Positions 25,768 to 34,209 of a DNA stretch of 60,245 bases are shown piece by piece. This DNA comes from Marinilabiliaceae bacterium UBA5488 (GTDB taxonomy: Bacteria > Bacteroidota > Bacteroidia > Bacteroidales > Marinilabiliaceae). Every line of letters begins with the position of its first letter. Within the stretch, counting starts at the first letter, position 1. The stretch spans positions 1 through 60,245 of the forward strand of contig DIPM01000002.1 in NCBI GenBank assembly GCA_002427105.1. Reading direction: 5' to 3'. The notes beneath the pieces were generated by a model. That model saw only the letters and a list, made by a program, of their open reading frames with translations. It made no database searches and had not been told where the DNA came from. Both the position numbers and the translations under genes were made by a program.

Positions 25768-28700
25768 ATGATATTCGTGTACGAAAATGCATATATAAAG
25801 TTGGCGGCACTCCTTGCCTGTTTAGTATTCAATATCTCTTTAAATGCTGCTGAATCATCAACACAGCAGTTTACCATTACCGAAGGCTTGTCAAACAATT
25901 CTGTTAAAACAATATTTCAGGATAGCAGGGGTTTTCTTTGGATTGGTACAGAAGATGGTCTTAACAGGTATGACGGCTACAATTTTGAAGTGTTTAAAAG
26001 TGGTGGCGAAAATGGCGAGTCCCTGGCCGGTAATTGTATTACTGCTATAGAAGAAGACAGAAACGGGAATATATGGATAGGAACCAGCCATAACGGGATA
26101 TCCATATTATTGAATAATACCGGTACCCTTAAGCATTATCAGGCTAAACCCGGCGATGCCACTGCCTTGCCCGAGAATATGGTGGCCGATTTTTATCTTA
26201 CCGCCGCCGGTGAGATGTGGATAAAGCTCGAGAATTATCTGGTAAGGTATAATGAGGTCGATGACTCTTTTCAGTCGTTCGGCCATTTTTCTAATGTTTT
26301 TAAGCGTTCAGAGAATAATGGAAGCCAAATACTTGAGGAAAGCGATACTACCTTTTTGGTTGGTACCAAAGATGGAATAAATCGTTTTTATCATAAGACC
26401 GGCCTTTTTGAACGCCTTCATATTTACGAGGAGCCCGGTCTGGTATTTCAGGATGAAGTAACCCATATCCAGCCCATCGCGCGTAAGCAGTTCTTGATGG
26501 CTTCGCAAAGCGGACTCTATCTGATAGAGCCCGGCCAAAAGATGAGCCCGGTTCCTGCCACAATGAGTTACGGAGCCAATATTTCAGTCAGCTCTATTGC
26601 TTATGACAGCAACGGGAATATTTGGCTGGGAACAAACAGGGGACTGGAACTGTATGAGGGCGTAAGCGGCTCACATTCGCTTTACCATAAAAAGAGCGGT
26701 GATCGCAAGCCGTTGATCTCCAAAGAGGTGGGTGTGCTTTATTCTGATGCATCGGGTCTGCTTTGGGTTGGAACCCGCTATAACGGTCTTTTCAAGATTA
26801 ATCTATCGCCCCCGAAATTTTCCTTTCTGGGTGAAGAAAGTGTAACGGAGTTGCCCCTGCGCTCGCATAATATACGCTCAGTTTACGAAGATCGCAGTGG
26901 CCGGCTTTGGCTTGGCACGCTTACAAGTGGTGCCTATGTGCTGGATAAATCCAAAAAGCTTATAAAACATTTTGTTTTTAACCCCGAACGATACCGCAAT
27001 CACGACGATGTGGTCGAATCCCTTTACGAGGACGCCCAGGGCGCTATGTGGGCAGGTACAAACAGTGGGATATATATTATCGAGCCCCCGCTTAACAAGG
27101 TGAGAGAGTTTCACTACGTTTATGATGCAAGATACACCACCCTTTTAAGGAATAATCTGATTACTGCAATCTCGGGAGACAGCATAGGCAATATGTGGTT
27201 TGGTACCCATTTCGGGCTTTATCGCTATGCTAATAATAAGATAGTCAGCTATTTCAGCACGGAGGGCAATAAGGCTCTTCCGGCCGATCATATTACTTCT
27301 ATATGCCCGGACGACAAAGGCGGCCTTTGGATAGGAACCGTTAAGGGCTTGAGTTATTACCAGGCTGAGAAGGGAAAAATTGTCTCCTTTGACGAGCTTA
27401 ATGTTTATGGAGCTATCGACAAGCAGATATTGTCTCTGGCCATTGACAATAAGGACAGGCTATGGGCAGGAACCCGCTCGGGGCTTTATTCCATTTGCAC
27501 TTACAGTGCCGACTCTATAGTTGTAGAAGCCGTTGAGGGGCTAAAAAATGCTATGACACCGGCAGTAGTTCCTGATAGTAAACGCCGGATTTGGGTCAGC
27601 TCAAGTAAGGGGGTTTCAATGTATTCTCCTGAGGGAACGGTCAGAGATTACGATATTCATGATGGAGTGCCCGGACAGCTGTTTAACAGCGGAAGCGCTT
27701 TCAGGTCGGAAGATGGTACTTTATACTTTGGCAGTGTTAGCGGACTTTGCTGGGTTCATCCCGATTCTCTCAGTTTCAATATGCATCGTCCCCGGATCGC
27801 TATTACCGATATCTCACTTTGCATCAAGGGCGATTGTAAGGAAGTCTTGAGAGGAGAGCTTTCAGAATTGCGCGTAAAGTATAAGCCGGATATGATGTTG
27901 GATTTCACCTTTGCCGCTTTGGAATTTACCCAGGCTAATAAGAATAGTTATAAAGTAATGGTTGAAGGCTATGACAAAGAATGGCGACCGGTAACCAAGA
28001 ATAATACCCTTACTATTTCTAATCTTATGCCGGGCAAATACCGCTTGCGAATCATGGCATCCAACAATGATTTCACCTGGAACAATCAGCCGCTGGAGCT
28101 TCCCATTGTTATTACGCCCCCTTTGTGGATGACCAAGTATGCATACGCTTTTTATCTTTTGCTGCTTCTTTTTATTATCCAGATGATGATAAATTACCGT
28201 GTAAGGCATTATAAAAGAGCTAACCGAACGCTGGAAGAGAAGAGTATTGATAAGCAACATATCGAGGAGCAAAGGGAGGTGCTGTCGCTAATTAACCAGA
28301 ACCTGACAGACAGTATCAACTACGCCACCCGTATTCAAGCGGCAATGATACCTACCGAGAAGGTACTAAGAACTGTAATTCCTGATGCTTTCGTATATTT
28401 CAGACCCAGGGATTTGGTAAGTGGAGATTTTTACTGGATGCACCAGCGCGACGACAAGATTTTTATTGCTGTTGTAGATTGCACTGGGCATGGCGTTCCG
28501 GGTGCTTTTATGTCAATTATAGGGATAGATCTTCTCAGGAATATTGTTGCCGGTCAGAAAATTGACAATCCGGCATTAATATTAGAAGAGCTGAGCAGCG
28601 AATTAGACCAGACTTTAAGGAAGAACGACCATAACCTGCTCGACCCCGAATCTATTAGAGATGGCATGGATATGGCTATTTGCGTGCTTAATACAAAAGA

Positions 28701-29067
28701 AATGACTATGCAATTTGCCGGTGCGGTGAATGGCATTTTTCTGGTCAGTAATAATAAGTTGGAAAACTACAAGGGCGACAGGGTTGTAATTGGCCGGACT
28801 ATAGACGGGAAAGTGCCTGAATACAGCTGTCAGGATGTCCCGATAAGTCGGGGCGATATGGTGTATATGTTTACAGACGGCTATGTAGATCAGTTTGGCG
28901 GTCCCGACCATAAGAAGTTTAAACATCTGCGCTTCCGGCATCTGCTACTAAATATTCATGAGCTTAGCACTGAGGATCAAAAGTCCGTACTCCATCAAAA
29001 GATTGAAGAGTGGCGAGGTGAAGCAGAACAGACCGATGATATCCTGGTTTTGGGCTTCAGAATTTAA
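25768..29067 (+). CDS. Two-component-type propeller sensor with PP2C (SpoIIE) phosphatase output
   Basis: A 1,099-residue membrane protein from the ATG at 25768 (an ATG at 25744 is possible). A signal peptide leads to about 14 short repeats of the Reg_prop kind (WIGTEDGLNRY, WIGTSHNG, WLGTNRGL, WVGTRYNG and so on to LYFGSVSGL), enough for two seven-bladed propellers, then a Y_Y_Y domain (about 710-787), one membrane span (about 790-810), a coiled coil, and a PP2C/SpoIIE domain (about 850-1099) with the metal Asp motifs SGDFYW, VDCTGHGVPGAFM, FTDGYVDQ and QTDDILVL. The first part is the periplasmic sensor of Bacteroides hybrid two-component systems, but the kinase is replaced by a Ser/Thr phosphatase. 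By family, the output would be dephosphorylation of an anti-anti-sigma-like partner; no such partner is adjacent. Its stop abuts the stop of the kinase on the other strand with no gap. Confidence 0.9.
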   Translation: MIFVYENAYIKLAALLACLVFNISLNAAESSTQQFTITEGLSNNSVKTIFQDSRGFLWIGTEDGLNRYDGYNFEVFKSGGENGESLAGNCITAIEEDRNGNIWIGTSHNGISILLNNTGTLKHYQAKPGDATALPENMVADFYLTAAGEMWIKLENYLVRYNEVDDSFQSFGHFSNVFKRSENNGSQILEESDTTFLVGTKDGINRFYHKTGLFERLHIYEEPGLVFQDEVTHIQPIARKQFLMASQSGLYLIEPGQKMSPVPATMSYGANISVSSIAYDSNGNIWLGTNRGLELYEGVSGSHSLYHKKSGDRKPLISKEVGVLYSDASGLLWVGTRYNGLFKINLSPPKFSFLGEESVTELPLRSHNIRSVYEDRSGRLWLGTLTSGAYVLDKSKKLIKHFVFNPERYRNHDDVVESLYEDAQGAMWAGTNSGIYIIEPPLNKVREFHYVYDARYTTLLRNNLITAISGDSIGNMWFGTHFGLYRYANNKIVSYFSTEGNKALPADHITSICPDDKGGLWIGTVKGLSYYQAEKGKIVSFDELNVYGAIDKQILSLAIDNKDRLWAGTRSGLYSICTYSADSIVVEAVEGLKNAMTPAVVPDSKRRIWVSSSKGVSMYSPEGTVRDYDIHDGVPGQLFNSGSAFRSEDGTLYFGSVSGLCWVHPDSLSFNMHRPRIAITDISLCIKGDCKEVLRGELSELRVKYKPDMMLDFTFAALEFTQANKNSYKVMVEGYDKEWRPVTKNNTLTISNLMPGKYRLRIMASNNDFTWNNQPLELPIVITPPLWMTKYAYAFYLLLLLFIIQMMINYRVRHYKRANRTLEEKSIDKQHIEEQREVLSLINQNLTDSINYATRIQAAMIPTEKVLRTVIPDAFVYFRPRDLVSGDFYWMHQRDDKIFIAVVDCTGHGVPGAFMSIIGIDLLRNIVAGQKIDNPALILEELSSELDQTLRKNDHNLLDPESIRDGMDMAICVLNTKEMTMQFAGAVNGIFLVSNNKLENYKGDRVVIGRTIDGKVPEYSCQDVPISRGDMVYMFTDGYVDQFGGPDHKKFKHLRFRHLLLNIHELSTEDQKSVLHQKIEEWRGEAEQTDDILVLGFRI

Positions 29068-30816
29068 TCAACTGTTAAGGTATTGCCTTAGTTTATCGAG
29101 TAGCTCATCGGGCTGGAAGGGCTTGCTTATATAGTCGTCCATCCCGCTGGCCAGGCATTTCTCCTTGTCTTCGGGAAAGGCATTGGCAGTAACCGCGATA
29201 ATAGGAACGCGCGTGTTGGTAGTGCGCTCCAGCTCCCTTATCTTTTGGGTGGCCTTAAATCCGTCCATAACAGGCATCTGAACGTCCATAAGTATTAAAT
29301 CATACTTGGCCATGCCAAACTTTTCGAGAGCCTCCTTGCCGTTAAAAGCCATGTCTATCTTCTTCACATCGTTTTTTAGGTAAAGATTGATAATCTGTTG
29401 ATTGCTGAAGTTGTCTTCTACTATCAAAATGGAGGCTTCATTCAGCTCTATGCCGGCTTTGAAAACATTGTCGGTCTTCTTTGCAGGTTCAGCGCTTGCT
29501 GGCGCGATGAAATTGCCCACAGCCGTGCTAAAAGATGCGCCAAACTCGAAGATAGTGTTATTTGGATTAGTATAAATATTCAGGCTGTGCCCATCGGTTT
29601 CGATAATTTTCTGAGTTATCGCCAAATCAAGGAAGTTAATTACTTTGCCGGCATTGAGTTTTACCAAATCCAGGTAATTATAGAAACCTTCGTTAACATG
29701 GTTGTCATTCTTGGGATGTTTATAGACGAAGTCGCTGATAATGCGGAAAACCAGCTCCACCTTGTCGGGCATAGACTGGCTCTTTTTTACTTCAAGGGTG
29801 ATTTGTTTTTGCTCCTGGCCGCCTTGTTTTACAATGCTATTGATTAAGTTTAATAGTATTTGCTTTATTTTTATGCTGTTACCCGTTAGCTGGCCCGGAA
29901 CCTCCGGAGCCAGTGAAAGGCTCAGGCGTACCTTGTAGTTTTCATAAGGGAAAAGGCGCAAAACATTATTGAGAGTGTTGTAGAGGTTGAAATTGGTAAT
30001 ATCCTTACTCTCGTGCATACTGTTTTTGGATGCCATTACAAGATTGTTAACCACGTTAACCAGGTTGTTGGCTGATGCATGTATGGTGTTTATCGCGTCT
30101 TTTTGTTCCTCGTCGAGGTGTGTTGATTCAAGTATGTCGAGTATGCCCGTAATATTGCTAAGCGGGGTGCGTATCTGGTGCGAAAGGCGCGATAATAGAT
30201 TCTCCTGACCCTTGTTTCTGTTTTGAATATCAAGGATAATTCTTTCCTTTTCAAGGAGTACTTCCGAGCGTATAAACTGGAAAGCGAAGGCCACTATGGT
30301 TGAAACCAGATAAATAATAAGGTAATATACTCCCTGTCCCGGCTCGTAACTCTGCAAAAAGGGGCTGAGACTCTGTAGAAGCAAAAAGTCAATCATTATA
30401 ACTGCGGCAAGAGCCAAAGACCACATCAAGCCTGAGTTGCGTCCTCTTAAAGCCGTTGCGAAAAAAGGAAAAAGAAAGGTCCATGCTATTCCGATGCTTG
30501 TGTTGCCTCCAAAAATTATTAAAAAACTGCAAGTTACAAAGAAGGCAGTAAGCAGATAATTTTGATGAAGAGTAGAATTGTACTTCCTCAGGTAAAGATG
30601 GCTTATTGCCAGTATAAAGCTTAGTGAAAGAAAGGGTATGGCCAGCTCTACGCGCTCTTCGACTAAAGACCAAATGCCCTCGGCCAGTACAATAAGCGTA
30701 AATGAGAGACTGGCTAAATTCACTACAAGTGATTTTGCCTTAGTATCCATATCTGCCTTCTCATTGTTTTCAGAAATGAAAAGATCCATCAGGCGATTTA
30801 GTATAGTAGTTAACAT
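29068..30816 (-). CDS. Membrane hybrid histidine kinase with degenerate ATP-binding domain
   Basis: A 582-residue protein: about six membrane spans (30-185), a HisKA domain with His213 in RLSHQIRTPLSN, a HATPase-like region (about 315-435) and a receiver domain (462-582) with Asp511 in LILMDVQMPVMDG and Lys in ISKPF. The N-box Asn326 is recognisable (QILLNLINSIVK), but the G1 motif DxGxG is replaced by SDFVYKHP and G2 (GTGLGLAI) by VINFLDLAI, so ATP binding is doubtful. It may act as a phosphatase or scaffold, or be phosphorylated by another kinase. The receiver looks complete. No DNA-binding domain is present. It converges on the propeller phosphatase gene. Confidence 0.88.
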   Translation of the reverse strand: MLTTILNRLMDLFISENNEKADMDTKAKSLVVNLASLSFTLIVLAEGIWSLVEERVELAIPFLSLSFILAISHLYLRKYNSTLHQNYLLTAFFVTCSFLIIFGGNTSIGIAWTFLFPFFATALRGRNSGLMWSLALAAVIMIDFLLLQSLSPFLQSYEPGQGVYYLIIYLVSTIVAFAFQFIRSEVLLEKERIILDIQNRNKGQENLLSRLSHQIRTPLSNITGILDILESTHLDEEQKDAINTIHASANNLVNVVNNLVMASKNSMHESKDITNFNLYNTLNNVLRLFPYENYKVRLSLSLAPEVPGQLTGNSIKIKQILLNLINSIVKQGGQEQKQITLEVKKSQSMPDKVELVFRIISDFVYKHPKNDNHVNEGFYNYLDLVKLNAGKVINFLDLAITQKIIETDGHSLNIYTNPNNTIFEFGASFSTAVGNFIAPASAEPAKKTDNVFKAGIELNEASILIVEDNFSNQQIINLYLKNDVKKIDMAFNGKEALEKFGMAKYDLILMDVQMPVMDGFKATQKIRELERTTNTRVPIIAVTANAFPEDKEKCLASGMDDYISKPFQPDELLDKLRQYLNS

Positions 30817-30873
30817 AAGCTATAGGTATGAGCCTTGCATTAGTGTAAAAAGTAATAAAATTTGTTATTCACT

Positions 30874-30881
30874 CAAAAATA
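30874..30881 (-). promoter_or_regulatory. Possible -7 box for the hybrid kinase
   Basis: TATTTTTG on the minus strand, an exact TAnnTTTG match, 58 bp before the kinase ATG. A TTTG lies 24 bp further up, slightly too far for a standard -33. The surrounding 169-bp gap is shared with the divergent phosphoesterase gene. Confidence 0.35.
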
Positions 30882-30985
30882 GTATAAGATTTTTAGTTTT
30901 ATGCACAAATCGGCCAGTTTTAAGTATTAAGTTAGAGCTTCCAAATTGAGGGTTTTCGGGTTTGATATTATATTTTTAAAGTCTT

Positions 30986-31483
30986 ATGCAGCGAATAGGC
31001 TTATTGTCAGATACTCACGCTTATTTTGATTCAAGGTTTTACGAGCATTTTGCAGAGGTTGACCAGATTTGGCATGCCGGAGATATAGGCTCAGAGGAAG
31101 TTCTCGACCTAATGGAGGCCTTTAAACCGGTACGTGCAGTTTGGGGCAATATCGACGGCGCCGCCTTGCGCCGGCGCCTGCCTGAAATTCAGCGCTTTGT
31201 ATGCGAGGGTGTTGATGTTATGATAACTCATATCGGGGGTTATCCCGGCCATTATGATCCCCGAATAAAGCAGCAGCTTTATGCCAATCCGCCAAAGCTG
31301 TTTATTTGCGGCCATAGCCACATCCTGAAAGTGATCAATGATCCTTCGCTTAAGTTGTTGCATATAAATCCCGGAGCTGCCGGGAAGTTTGGCTTTCATA
31401 CAGTGCGCACGGCTCTTCGCTTTTCTCTCGATAATGGCGCCATAAGAGATATGGAAGTTATCGAGATTGGTGTTCGTGCATAA
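30986..31483 (+). CDS. YfcE/MJ0936-type metallophosphoesterase
   Basis: A 165-residue two-metal phosphoesterase. The ligands are in LLSDTHAYFD, IWHAGDIG, VWGNID, ITHIGGYPGHYD and CGHSH, the compact calcineurin-like fold with no extra domain. The nearest characterised relatives are phosphodiesterases with broad activity on model substrates, so the physiological substrate is not known. It lies 96 bp upstream of ppk in the same direction, a link to phosphate metabolism by position only. Confidence 0.9.
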   Translation: MQRIGLLSDTHAYFDSRFYEHFAEVDQIWHAGDIGSEEVLDLMEAFKPVRAVWGNIDGAALRRRLPEIQRFVCEGVDVMITHIGGYPGHYDPRIKQQLYANPPKLFICGHSHILKVINDPSLKLLHINPGAAGKFGFHTVRTALRFSLDNGAIRDMEVIEIGVRA

Positions 31484-31579
31484 ACTTCCGGATAAAAATC
31501 ACACTAAATATCACTTTTTTTAATACTTTAGGCAATTAGTAGCACTGTTTGTTTGATTATTCTTTTTTGCAGTAAAGAA

Positions 31580-33664
31580 ATGGCATATACTCCTAAATAT
31601 TTCAATCGCGACATCTCGTGGCTTTCCTTTAATCACAGGCTTTTGGAAGAAGCCAGGGCGAAGACTAATCCCTTGTATGAAAGGCTGAAATTTCTGGCCA
31701 TTTATTCATCTAACCTGGATGAGTTTTATAAGGTGCGTGTTGCCGAGTATAAGTATAATGTTGATCATGATGAGTTGGAGGATATCCGCGGAGAATCTCC
31801 CGTGAAAGTGGTAAGGGAAATTAATCGCATTGTCAAGGAGCAGCTCGAGGAGTTTTCGCGAATCTTTCATGATGAGATACTTGCAGATCTTTACAAGGAG
31901 GGCCTTACACTATATCAGGCTGATTGGCCTAAGGAAGCTGTCCATCAGCAGTATATCCGCGATTATTTTTACAGCGAGATAATTCCTTATCTTCAGCCGG
32001 TGCTGATTACACGGGGAACTCGTTCTTTTTTGCGAGATAACCGTCTTTATCTTGCTGTCCGCCTTTATCGTAAGAAAAGGAAAACAGAAAAATCTGCACC
32101 TTCCAACAGGCGCCCCCGTTATGCCATCGTGAAGCTGCCTACCAATGATTTAAGTCGCTTTATTAGGCTTCCCGACATTGATGGTCGTTTCTATTATGTT
32201 TTTCAGGAAGATTTGGTAAGGTTTAACCTTCAGGATATTTTTCCGGGCTATGATATCGATTCAAGCTATTGTTTCAAGCTCTTACGCGATGCCGACCTTG
32301 GTATAGAAGATGAGTTTTCGGGTAATTTGGTCGAGAAAATAAGGAAGAATATAGGTCTGCGAAAAGTGGGAGAGCCGGCATTGTTTACCTACGACCGCGA
32401 TATGCCCGATGATTTTTTGGAAGTCTTGCGCGAAGCTTTCGGTCTTTTCAAGGAAGATCTGCTGCCTGGTGAGCGTTATCTTAACTTTCAGGATTTCTTC
32501 TCTTTTCCCAATCCCTTTGCCCCAAAGCATCAGCTTAATTTGTCGCCGCCCATACATCCTTATGAGCTGGAGAAGATAGGCTCTATGTTTAACGCCATAA
32601 AGGAGAAAGACAGGATTTTGCATTATCCTTACCAGTCTTTCGATTACGTGTTGAAGTTTCTCAACGAGGCTGCCCAGGATCCAAAGGTATATGCTATTAA
32701 AGCTACACAATATAGGGTGGCGAGTAATTCGGCTGTTGTTAACTCGCTTATCAGTGCTGCCCGTAACGGAAAGAAAGTCAGTGTTTTTGTTGAGGTGAAA
32801 GCGCGTTTTGACGAAGAAAACAACCTGATGACGGCGCGTCTTATGGCAGAGGCGGGCATCCGCATAATTTACAGCCTCCCTGGGCTGAAAGTGCATGCCA
32901 AGATGGCTCTTGTTCTTCGGCGCAGCGGTACTGTGCGTAAGCGTTCGTTTGCCTACCTGAGCACGGGGAACTTCAATGAGAAGACTGCCAGGCAGTATGC
33001 CGACCACGGTTTTTTCACCTGCAAGGAAGATTTGATTTTTGATATGGAGAAATTGTTTGATTATTTTGAGAATCAGAATCAAAGGCCTAAGTTTAAAAAA
33101 CTGTGGGTTACCCAATTCAACTTTCGGAAGGAACTATCCGCAAGGATAGAGCGGGAGATAAAACTTGCCGAAAAAGGGGAGGAAGCATATATTTTGATTA
33201 AGATGAATGGGATTCAGAATAAGCCCTTAATCAATATGCTTTACAAGGCAAGTGAGGCGGGAGTGAAGATTGATATGATAATCAGGGGAGTGTGCTGTGT
33301 TGTCCCAAACCAGCGCTTCAGCAAGAACATCCGCATAATACGCATAGTGGATAGTCATTTGGAGCATGCCAGACTGCTTATTTTTGGAAATGGAGGGAAG
33401 AGAGAATTGTTTTTGACCTCAGCCGACTGGATGAATCGTAATATAATCAGGCGTATTGAGACTACCTTCCCGATTGAAGATGAAGATATTATAAATGAAA
33501 TTGGCGATATAATTGACCTCCAGCTCAGGGATAATGTAAGTGCAAGACTGATTAACGAAAAGTTGGATAATTTAGCTATTGAAAGTAAGGGCTTACCACG
33601 CGTCAGGGCGCAGTGGGACACATACAAAATGCTTAAAGACAAGGAACCTAAGGATGAAGAGTAA
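31580..33664 (+). CDS. ppk: Polyphosphate kinase 1
   Basis: A 694-residue enzyme that makes polyphosphate from ATP and can run in reverse. It starts MAYTPKYFNRDISWLSFNHRLLEEA, the PPK1 N-terminal domain; an upstream TTG at 31553 would add nine residues unlike the family. The phosphorylated His439 is in LKVHAKMALV and the second catalytic His596 in DSHLEHARLLIFG, matching E. coli His435 and His592. Next gene sixA starts 38 bp downstream. The neighbourhood groups polyphosphate, a phosphoesterase and a histidine phosphatase; no exopolyphosphatase or pho regulator is near. Confidence 0.96.
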   Translation: MAYTPKYFNRDISWLSFNHRLLEEARAKTNPLYERLKFLAIYSSNLDEFYKVRVAEYKYNVDHDELEDIRGESPVKVVREINRIVKEQLEEFSRIFHDEILADLYKEGLTLYQADWPKEAVHQQYIRDYFYSEIIPYLQPVLITRGTRSFLRDNRLYLAVRLYRKKRKTEKSAPSNRRPRYAIVKLPTNDLSRFIRLPDIDGRFYYVFQEDLVRFNLQDIFPGYDIDSSYCFKLLRDADLGIEDEFSGNLVEKIRKNIGLRKVGEPALFTYDRDMPDDFLEVLREAFGLFKEDLLPGERYLNFQDFFSFPNPFAPKHQLNLSPPIHPYELEKIGSMFNAIKEKDRILHYPYQSFDYVLKFLNEAAQDPKVYAIKATQYRVASNSAVVNSLISAARNGKKVSVFVEVKARFDEENNLMTARLMAEAGIRIIYSLPGLKVHAKMALVLRRSGTVRKRSFAYLSTGNFNEKTARQYADHGFFTCKEDLIFDMEKLFDYFENQNQRPKFKKLWVTQFNFRKELSARIEREIKLAEKGEEAYILIKMNGIQNKPLINMLYKASEAGVKIDMIIRGVCCVVPNQRFSKNIRIIRIVDSHLEHARLLIFGNGGKRELFLTSADWMNRNIIRRIETTFPIEDEDIINEIGDIIDLQLRDNVSARLINEKLDNLAIESKGLPRVRAQWDTYKMLKDKEPKDEE

Positions 33665-33702
33665 GAAACTCCGTCTGACCATAAAGCTAAAATATTAAAC
33701 AG

Positions 33703-34209
33703 ATGAAACGACTAATTTTGTTGCGTCACGCAAAAACAGAGCCTCTTACTGATGCTGTATCAGACTTCGAGCGTAAGCTGAAAAAAAGAGGAATTGTGGA
33801 TGCCAACCTGGTTGCCGGGGACCTGAAAAAACGCTCTTACCTTCCCGAGCTTATTATTTCGAGTCCTGCCAAAAGGGCGATTCAAACAGCAGGGGTTTGT
33901 GCTGCCGTTTTTAATATCCCCGAAAGTGAAATTATGGAAGAACGTTTTGTATATGACGGCGATACCACCGCACGGATGGTGGCTGCCATAGCCGGGCTTG
34001 CCGGAGAGTATAATACTGTTATGGTGGTGGGACATAACCCTGATGTCGCAACTCTGAGTATGCAGCTTTCGGGCAAAGATTATTTCCATTTTCCTACCTG
34101 TGCAGCTGCGGTAATATCTTTTGCTGTGGCCGACTGGGACGAGGTGAATGTGGGAGGAGGTAAGGCAGAATATTTTGTGTATCCAAAATTGGTTAAAGAC
34201 AACTTATGA
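33703..34209 (+). CDS. sixA: SixA-type phosphohistidine phosphatase
   Basis: A 168-residue member of the histidine phosphatase family. The catalytic His is in LILLRHAKTEP and the second in VVGHNPDVATL; the substrate Arg lies in SSPAKRAIQTA. E. coli SixA dephosphorylates phosphohistidine on the PtsN-system protein NPr and on ArcB; what it acts on here is unknown, although two histidine kinases are close. Probably co-transcribed with ppk. Its last six bases overlap the end of the sensor kinase on the other strand. Confidence 0.9.
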   Translation: MKRLILLRHAKTEPLTDAVSDFERKLKKRGIVDANLVAGDLKKRSYLPELIISSPAKRAIQTAGVCAAVFNIPESEIMEERFVYDGDTTARMVAAIAGLAGEYNTVMVVGHNPDVATLSMQLSGKDYFHFPTCAAAVISFAVADWDEVNVGGGKAEYFVYPKLVKDNL

